Positions 58,490 to 64,000 of a stretch of 64,000 nt of DNA are shown here, piece after piece. Source of the DNA: Pseudomonas sp. Ant30-3. Lineage in GTDB: Bacteria > Pseudomonadota > Gammaproteobacteria > Pseudomonadales > Pseudomonadaceae. Position numbers and translations under genes: made by a program. The first letter of the stretch is position 1; every line of letters begins with the position of its first letter. The DNA lies in contig NZ_JMCL01000037.1 of assembly GCF_000690905.1 (NCBI RefSeq), positions 1-64,000 of the forward strand, in the 5' to 3' direction. Below the pieces are notes generated by a model that was given only the letters and a program-made list of their open reading frames with translations, was not told the origin of the DNA and searched no databases.

Positions 58490-60936
58490 GGTGAAACCTC
58501 CGGTCGTTGAGAAGCGAGGAAAGAAGCAGCCGCCGGTGAGGACGGCAACAGGTCAGCGGCCCAATCGAGGCCGCGATGGCGCAGCCAGGCACCGGCAAAT
58601 CCCGGTGTGCCTGCGTCCAGCAGCACGCGATCCATGTCGCGCTGGTCTTGCGGGGTGGATGCACCCGCGAAGGCCAACGTGGCTGGCCCCAGGTCGAGGT
58701 CGAACAGGCGGTTGCCCAGACGCGATTGGTAGTAGTAGTCGCGCTTGGGCTGTGCGGTCGCCACGATCTCGATTTGGCGGCTGTTGAGGCCGAAGCCCTC
58801 GTAGATCGTGCGAATTTGCGGCTCGGTGGCCTGCGGGTTGGGCAGAAAAATCCGACTGGCGCAGCTTTCGATCACCGCCGGGGCAATGCTTGAATCCTTG
58901 ATGTCGGCCAGCGATTGCGTGGCGAAAATGACGCTGACGTTTTTCTTGCGCAGTGTCTTGAGCCATTGCCGGATGCGGGCGGCAAACACCGGGTCATCAA
59001 GGAACAGCCAGGCTTCATCAAGGATCAGCAGCGTGGGCGCCCCGTCGAAGCGTTCATCGAAGCGGGCGAACAGGTAGCCCAGCACGGCCAGTACCGCCGC
59101 CTTGCTATGCATGAGTTCTTCCATCTCGAAGCCCTGCACACTGCCGGAACCCAGCCTGTCGGCATCGGCGTCCAGCAGCTTGCCGTGGGCGCCGCCCAGC
59201 ACATAGGGTGCGAGCGCCTGGCGCAGTGCGTTCGATTGCAACAGCACCGACAGGCCCGTCAGCGTGCGCTGCTCCACTGGCGCACCGGCCAGGCTGCACA
59301 GTGCCGACCAAATCGCTGCCTTCTCGTCCGGGCCGATGGCGACACCTTCATGCAGCAAGCGGCCTTCCACCCATTCGGCGGCCCAGGTGCGGTAGCCCTC
59401 CTGGTCGATGCGGGCCAATGGCTGGAAAGCAATCGTCCCGTCATTGCCCAGGTCGTAATGCTCGCCGCCCAGCCCCAGGATGGTGGCGCGCATCGAGCGC
59501 CCCATGTCGAAGGCGAAGATGCGCGAACCGGGATAACGGCGGAACTGCATCGCCAGCGTGGCCAGCAGCACCGACTTGCCCATGCCGGTCGGCCCCGCGA
59601 CCAGCGTGTGGCCCACGTCGCCGATATGCGTCACCAGCCGGAACGGCGTCGCGCCATCGGTGCGGGTGACGATCAGCGGCGGGCCGTCCAGATGCGCGTT
59701 CCTCTCCGGCCCGGCCCACACAGCGGACAACGGCATCATGTGCGCTAGGTTCAGCGTCGAGACGATGGGCTGACGCACGTTCGCGTAGGCGTTACCGGGA
59801 ATGGACGACAGCCAGGCATCCACCGCATTGAGGGTTTCGGGGATGGTGACGAAGCCCCGGCCCTGAATGACGCGCTCCACCATGCGCAGCTTCTCGTCGG
59901 CCACGGCAGCATCGGCATCCATGACGGTGACGGTGGCCGTCAGGTAGCCAAAGGCGACTTGATCGCTTCCCAACTCCTGCAAGGCGGCATCGGCATCGGC
60001 GGCCTTGTTGTTGGCGTCGGTATCGACCAGCGGGCTTTCTTGCTGAAAGATCGTTTCCCGCAGCAGCGCGACGACGTTCTTGCGTTTGGCGAACCACTGG
60101 CGGCGCAGGCGGCCCAGTTCTTTTTCCGCCTCGGCTTTGTCTAGGCACAGAAAGCGCGTGCTCCAACGGTAGCCAAAGCCCAGGCGGTTGAGGTCGTCCA
60201 GAATCCCCGGCCAGGTCGAGGTCGGAAAGCCCCGCACTGACACCACGCGCAGGTGCTGGTTGCCCAGCATGGGCGCGAGGCCACCGACCAGGGCGGAATC
60301 GGCCAGCAGCGCGTCGAGGTGGAAAGGCACTTCGGGCACGGCCAGTTGGTAGCGCCGCGTCGAAACCGTGGCGTGCAGGTAGGTCAGCGTCTGTGCATCA
60401 TCGAGCCAGGCAATCTCCGGCATCACGCCGTCGAGCAGGTCGAGCACGCGATCCGTTTCCGCCACGAAGGCATCCAGCCGCCCCTGCCAGTCCACGCCGT
60501 CGCCCGGCGCATTCTCATAGAGCATCTTGGCGGCACGGGCGCGAGATTCTTCTGGTGGCAGGTAGGCCAGCGTCAGGTGGTAGGCACTTTCAAAGTGGTG
60601 ACCGGATTCCTCGAAGGCCGCGCGACGTTCTTCTTCCACCAACCAAGATAGCGGTTCGGGAAACTCGGAACGCGGATAGCCCGCCGCTGCGCGGCGCTCG
60701 GCTTCGATAAACAAGGCCCATCCAGACCCAAGGCGGCGCAGTGCGTTATTCAAGCGCGCCGACGTGGCGATCAGTTCGCCTTGCGTGGCGCTGTCCAGAT
60801 CCGGCCCGCGAAAACGTGCTGTGCGCTGGAACGAACCATCCTTGTTCAGCACCACGCCTGGCGCGATCAGCCCGGCCCAGGGCAACCAGTCGGCCAGCAG
60901 CGCGGGCCGCTGGCGGTATTCGGCAAGGTTCAGCAT
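58486..60936 (-). CDS. trbE: TrbE, VirB4-family T4SS ATPase
   Basis: The protein has 816 residues. N-terminal CagE/TrbE domain (LADWLPWAGLIAPGVVLNKDGSFQRTARFRGPDLDSA), Walker A AGPTGMGKSVLLATL near residue 450, Walker B TLLILDEAWLFLDD near 640, then VSVIFATQSLADIKDSS. It powers the P-type channel, a counterpart of TraC. Twelve bases after trbD. Confidence 0.96.
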   Translation of the reverse strand: MLNLAEYRQRPALLADWLPWAGLIAPGVVLNKDGSFQRTARFRGPDLDSATQGELIATSARLNNALRRLGSGWALFIEAERRAAAGYPRSEFPEPLSWLVEEERRAAFEESGHHFESAYHLTLAYLPPEESRARAAKMLYENAPGDGVDWQGRLDAFVAETDRVLDLLDGVMPEIAWLDDAQTLTYLHATVSTRRYQLAVPEVPFHLDALLADSALVGGLAPMLGNQHLRVVSVRGFPTSTWPGILDDLNRLGFGYRWSTRFLCLDKAEAEKELGRLRRQWFAKRKNVVALLRETIFQQESPLVDTDANNKAADADAALQELGSDQVAFGYLTATVTVMDADAAVADEKLRMVERVIQGRGFVTIPETLNAVDAWLSSIPGNAYANVRQPIVSTLNLAHMMPLSAVWAGPERNAHLDGPPLIVTRTDGATPFRLVTHIGDVGHTLVAGPTGMGKSVLLATLAMQFRRYPGSRIFAFDMGRSMRATILGLGGEHYDLGNDGTIAFQPLARIDQEGYRTWAAEWVEGRLLHEGVAIGPDEKAAIWSALCSLAGAPVEQRTLTGLSVLLQSNALRQALAPYVLGGAHGKLLDADADRLGSGSVQGFEMEELMHSKAAVLAVLGYLFARFDERFDGAPTLLILDEAWLFLDDPVFAARIRQWLKTLRKKNVSVIFATQSLADIKDSSIAPAVIESCASRIFLPNPQATEPQIRTIYEGFGLNSRQIEIVATAQPKRDYYYQSRLGNRLFDLDLGPATLAFAGASTPQDQRDMDRVLLDAGTPGFAGAWLRHRGLDWAADLLPSSPAAASFLASQRPEVSP

Positions 60937-60948
60937 GTCGGCTTCTCC

Positions 60949-61218
60949 CTATGCGTCCAGCAGCGGCTTGTGTTTGATGTGCCGGGCGAAGACCTGCATG
61001 AACTGCGGATCGACACGCGCGCCCCAGACCGCCAGCGAATGGCCGACGATCCACAGCACCACGCCGGGAATCCACAGTTGCAGGCCCAGCCCGACGGCGG
61101 CGGCCAGCGTGCCGTTGGCAATCGCCACGGTGCGCGGCGCACCGCCCAGCAGGATCGACTCGGTCAGCGAGCGATGCAGCGGCACCTCGAAGCCCGGAAG
61201 GTCGCTGACCGTACTCAT
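60949..61218 (-). CDS. trbD: TrbD, VirB3-like inner-membrane protein
   Basis: The protein has 89 residues from ATG 61218 (MSTVSDLPGFEVPLHRSLTE), which overlaps the trbC stop by four bases. TrbD hallmarks are GFEVPLHRSLTESILLGGAPR and the hydrophobic pair in VGLGLQLWIPGVVLWIVGHSLAVW. The longer frame to 61437 is not used. Confidence 0.93.
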   Translation of the reverse strand: MSTVSDLPGFEVPLHRSLTESILLGGAPRTVAIANGTLAAAVGLGLQLWIPGVVLWIVGHSLAVWGARVDPQFMQVFARHIKHKPLLDA

Positions 61219-61601
61219 ACGACGGCCCCGCCGGAGAAGCTGAAGAACGACAGGAAGAACGAGGATGCGGCGAACGCGATGCTCAACCCGAACACGATCT
61301 GGATGAGCTTGCGAAGGCCGCCCGACGTGTCGCCGAAGGCGAGCGCCAGGCCGGTCGAAATGATGATGATGACCGCGACGATGCGTGCCACCGGCCCCTG
61401 GATGGATTCGAGGATGGATTGCAGCGGGCCTTCCCACGGCATAGAGGAACCGGCCGCCTGCGCGGTTCCCGCCAGCAACAGCATCAACACCGCGAGCAGC
61501 AGCCCTTGTCCTGCGGGTAGAGCCAGGCGGTGCAAACGCGCCAGCATGGGCAGCAGTGAATGCGGATTTACAGAAAGACGGAAAGCATCAACGTGCGTCA
61601 T
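61215..61601 (-). CDS. trbC: TrbC, P-type pilin precursor
   Basis: The protein has 128 residues. Long leader (about 49 residues, to GTAQAAG), then two helices (IVAVIIIISTGLALAFG, GLSIAFAASSFFLSFFSF) typical of VirB2/TrbC pilins. Processing and possibly cyclisation would need a TraF-type peptidase, which is not seen in the trb operon itself. Overlaps trbB by four bases. Confidence 0.93.
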   Translation of the reverse strand: MTHVDAFRLSVNPHSLLPMLARLHRLALPAGQGLLLAVLMLLLAGTAQAAGSSMPWEGPLQSILESIQGPVARIVAVIIIISTGLALAFGDTSGGLRKLIQIVFGLSIAFAASSFFLSFFSFSGGAVV

Positions 61602-62668
61602 GGCAGTTCTCCAGGTTGGTCAGTGGTCAGGGAAGGCGCAGCGGCAGCGGCTGCAAGAGGAACCGGCGGCAGTTCGGGAAGCGGCGTTTCCAGCGCATCC
61701 GCCAGGCGGTAGCCCGAGCCGTCGAAGCCGACGACAAGGGAAATGGTTTCGACGTGGCGTTTGCGTCCACGGCCTGCGATGTGGATCACCACATTGACTG
61801 CCTCGGCGATGAGGGCGCGGGGCGGATTCACTGCCACTTCGAGGATCAGTTGCTCCAGGCGCAGCAGAGCGCCCAAGGCGGAGCCGGCATGGATGGTGGC
61901 GATGCCGCCGGGGTGGCCCGTACCCCAGACCTTCACCAGATCCAGCGCTTCGCCGCCGCGCACTTCGCCCACGATCACGCGATCCGGGCGCAGCCGCATC
62001 GTGGCGCGCACAAGTTCCTGCATCGACACCACGCCTGTGCGGGTGCGCAGCGGCACATGGTCTCGGGCCGCGCATTGCAGTTCGATGGTGTCTTCGAGCA
62101 CCAGCACGCGGTCGCCGGTGGCGGCGATCTCGGCCAGCAGCGCATTCGCCAAGGTGGTCTTGCCGGTGCTGGTGCCTCCGGCGATCAGGATGTTGTGCCG
62201 CTCGCGCACGGCATGGCGCAGGAACTCGGCCTGCCCAGCGCTCAGGATGCCATCGGCCACATAGCGATCCAGACCGATGATGCTCACGGCGCGCTTGCGC
62301 AGCGCAAAGGCCGGGCCAGGTGCGGCGGGTGGCAAGATGCCCTCGAAGCGCTCACCGGTCTCCGGCAGTTCGGCGGTCAATAGCGGTTGGCCGCGATGCA
62401 CCTCCGCACCGACATGGGCGGCGACCAAGCGGATGATGCGTTCGCCATCGGCCTCGGGCAGTTCGACACCGAGCGGCGCACGGCCAGAGGACAGCCGATC
62501 CACCCACAATGTCCGGTCGGGGTTGAGCATCACTTCCACCACGTCCGGGTCTTCCAGCGCTGCGGCAATCACCGGCCCCATCGCCGTGCGCAACATCTGG
62601 ATGCGGCGATCCTGGGACGCCGCAGCGGATGAACGCGGCTCGGGCGGGATTTGAGGAACGGCACTCAT
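61598..62668 (-). CDS. trbB: TrbB, VirB11-family hexameric ATPase
   Basis: The protein has 356 residues. Walker A NILIAGGTSTGKTTLANALL near residue 160, Asp box (VLVLEDTIELQC), Walker B-type region (RPDRVIVGEVRGGEALDL), and a His box (GHPGGIATIHAGSALGAL). Cytoplasmic traffic ATPase. F-type systems lack this enzyme, confirming the second system as MPF-T. It overlaps the RHH gene by four bases. Confidence 0.96.
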   Translation of the reverse strand: MSAVPQIPPEPRSSAAASQDRRIQMLRTAMGPVIAAALEDPDVVEVMLNPDRTLWVDRLSSGRAPLGVELPEADGERIIRLVAAHVGAEVHRGQPLLTAELPETGERFEGILPPAAPGPAFALRKRAVSIIGLDRYVADGILSAGQAEFLRHAVRERHNILIAGGTSTGKTTLANALLAEIAATGDRVLVLEDTIELQCAARDHVPLRTRTGVVSMQELVRATMRLRPDRVIVGEVRGGEALDLVKVWGTGHPGGIATIHAGSALGALLRLEQLILEVAVNPPRALIAEAVNVVIHIAGRGRKRHVETISLVVGFDGSGYRLADALETPLPELPPVPLAAAAAAPSLTTDQPGELP

Positions 62669-63141
62669 GACGCACGCTCCGCACTGCGTTCGTGGGCGGC
62701 TGCCATCGCCGCCGCGTCATCCATGCGCATGGGGTCGGGGTGCAGCTCTTCCACCACGGCGCGCACCAAGCTGCGGCCACGCAGCAGGTGACGGCCCAAC
62801 TGTTCGACGAATTGCTCGAAGCGCGCCTTGCCCTGGGCGCGGGCTGCATCCTGATGGGCTTCGGGCACCGGCGTGCTGACAGTCAGGTAGTAGCGGACGA
62901 ACAGCGCCAGCGTTTCGATCTGGATGTTCTGATCACGCTCCAGGCGCTCGGCCTGCCGCGACAGGCGATCTAGGCGTTTGGCGATGGCGGCCTCTCGCTG
63001 GTCGCCGGCATCGGGCGATAGCCACGATGCGAGCGCCGCCGCGACGATGGACGACTTGGACACGCCTTTCTTGGCGGCCAGTTCTTCCAGACGTTTGGCG
63101 TGCTCGTGCTGGATGAACAGATTGAGGCGGTATTGGCTCAT
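62665..63141 (-). CDS. RHH (CopG-type) regulator of the trb operon
   Basis: The protein has 158 residues. A ribbon-helix-helix at residues 3-40 (YRLNLFIQHEHAKRLEELAAKKGVSKSSIVAAAL) precedes a helical, Arg-rich region. In Tn4371-family elements a gene of this type lies between traG and trbB. Overlaps traG and trbB by four bases each. It is probably autoregulatory or part of the relaxosome. Confidence 0.85.
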   Translation of the reverse strand: MSQYRLNLFIQHEHAKRLEELAAKKGVSKSSIVAAALASWLSPDAGDQREAAIAKRLDRLSRQAERLERDQNIQIETLALFVRYYLTVSTPVPEAHQDAARAQGKARFEQFVEQLGRHLLRGRSLVRAVVEELHPDPMRMDDAAAMAAAHERSAERAS

Positions 63142-64000
63142 AGGTCGATTCCGTCGTTGGGGTCGAGAGAAGCCAGTCGCGCCGTGCGTTGCAGGGCGGG
63201 GTCGATCTGGCCGGGAAGCACCGGGGGCATGTCGTCGTCATCGAGCAGCGACAGGTCGCTGCTCGGGGCATCCATCTCGGGGGCATAGGCGATGGCTTCG
63301 GACAGTTCGGGCTGGCGGCGTGGGCCGCCATCGTCGGTCGAACCCAAGGCCTCCAGGTCATCGGCGGACGCCGTGGCCGGTGTCGCGGGAACCGCAGGTA
63401 TTGCCAAGCCGCTCCAGTCGTCAGGCCGTGCCGGCGGCACATCGGCATAGCGGCCAGCCGTCACCGAAGGCGGCGGTAATACCCGCTGCTTGAAATTGGC
63501 ATCGGCGAAATAGCGCAGCTTCTTCGCCTTGATCGGCGCGACACTGGACACCATCACCACCGCTTCATCGGTCGGCAGTTGCATCACTTCGCCCGGCGTA
63601 AGCAGTGGCCGTGCGGTTTCCTGCCGCGACACCATCAGGTGGCCGAGCCATGGGGCCAATCTGTGTCCGGCATAGTTGCGCTGGGCGCGCAGTTCAGTGG
63701 CGGTGCCGAGGGTTTCAGAAATGCGTTTGGCCGTTCGTTCGTCGTTGGTAGCGAAGGTCACGCGCACATGGCAGTTGTCCAGGATCGAATGGTTCTGCCC
63801 ATATGCCTTGTCGATCTGGTTGAGCGACTGCGCGATGAGGAAGCTGCGGATGCCATAGCCCGCCATGAAGGCCAGCGCGGTCTCGAAGAAGTCCAGACGG
63901 CCCAGCGCCGGGAACTCATCGAGCATCAACAGCAGCTTGTGGCGGCGTTGGATGCCATCACTGCCATCCAGCGATTCGGTGAGCCGTCGTCCGATTTGGT
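63138..64000 (-). CDS. traG: TraG/VirD4-type coupling protein (MPF-T), N-terminus outside window
   Basis: The C-terminal 287 codons are visible; the 5' end lies beyond position 64000. Walker B MMLDEFPALGRLDFFETALAF, the glutamine motif FLIAQSLNQIDKAYGQNHSILDNC, and the TATELRAQRNYAGHRLAPWLG segment are typical of VirD4/TraG proteins. It is the second coupling protein in the window, unrelated in type to TraD at 40 kb. Its relaxase is presumably further right. Confidence 0.92.
   Translation of the reverse strand, partial: QIGRRLTESLDGSDGIQRRHKLLLMLDEFPALGRLDFFETALAFMAGYGIRSFLIAQSLNQIDKAYGQNHSILDNCHVRVTFATNDERTAKRISETLGTATELRAQRNYAGHRLAPWLGHLMVSRQETARPLLTPGEVMQLPTDEAVVMVSSVAPIKAKKLRYFADANFKQRVLPPPSVTAGRYADVPPARPDDWSGLAIPAVPATPATASADDLEALGSTDDGGPRRQPELSEAIAYAPEMDAPSSDLSLLDDDDMPPVLPGQIDPALQRTARLASLDPNDGIDL

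Noticed and set aside
60781..61797. 338-codon rightward frame
   Set aside because: Antisense to trbE, trbD, trbC and trbB with no protein-like features.
1..64000. tRNA, rRNA, integrase or attachment sites
   Set aside because: None could be recognised on either strand, so plasmid versus ICE cannot be decided from the window.

Overview
The window looks like part of a large conjugative element (plasmid or integrative conjugative element) from a Pseudomonas-like gammaproteobacterium. This rests on base composition, strong GGAG-type ribosome sites, and gene content. No chromosomal housekeeping gene, rRNA or tRNA is visible. Two complete but unrelated type IV secretion gene sets lie back to back, and three RNA-guided-nuclease elements of the OMEGA type (two TnpB, one IscB) sit inside the first.

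Region 1 (1-4.7 kb) is the maintenance and control end: a partial upstream gene, a repeat-rich non-coding stretch, a MobI-like gene facing left, and a rightward run of ParM-like actin, small StbB-like protein, lytic transglycosylase and a long FlhC-like zinc regulator. A TnpB element follows (4.7-6.07 kb), abutting one copy of a duplicated zinc-ribbon membrane protein gene.

Region 2 (7-44 kb, minus strand) is an F-type (MPF-F) transfer system arranged broadly as in SXT/R391 and IncA/C elements. In order of transcription it holds traI (MOBH) and traD, a DUF4400-like gene, dsbA, traL, traE, traK, traB, traV, a giant 2444-residue Ig/cadherin-like surface protein, traA, dsbC, traC, an S26 peptidase, a TrbC-TraW fusion, and traU. 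These are followed by a NERD protein, an AcaB-like regulator, a primase, and traF, traH and traG. A TnpB element sits between the giant gene and traA. An IscB element sits after traU, where traN is expected; no traN was found. Region 3 (44-48.2 kb) is a homologous-recombination cassette (ssb, recT, yqaJ-type exonuclease) with small genes, most preceded by a GC-rich stem-loop. Region 4 (48.6-52.5 kb, plus strand) holds two lipoproteins, a second DsbA, a ParB-like protein and a CsrA homologue.

Region 5 (52.8-64 kb, minus strand, visibly more GC-rich) is a P-type (MPF-T) trb operon of the Tn4371/RP4 kind: traG, an RHH gene, trbB, trbC, trbD, trbE, trbJ, trbK, trbL, trbF, trbG, trbI and a DUF2274 gene. 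It runs off the right edge.

The main discovery is a 29-bp imperfect palindrome found eight times. Each copy lies about 60-80 bp before the first gene of a transfer transcription unit (mobI/parM, traF, dsbC-traC, traA, traK, dsbA-traL, traI, and the 48.6-kb lipoprotein operon). A -10-like hexamer follows at a nearly fixed distance of 26-31 nt. This is the layout of an activator-controlled transfer regulon comparable to SetCD/AcaCD. The FlhC-like protein at 3.6 kb, which may be a single-chain FlhD-FlhC form, is the leading candidate activator. In several cases the terminator of the preceding operon runs directly into the activator site.
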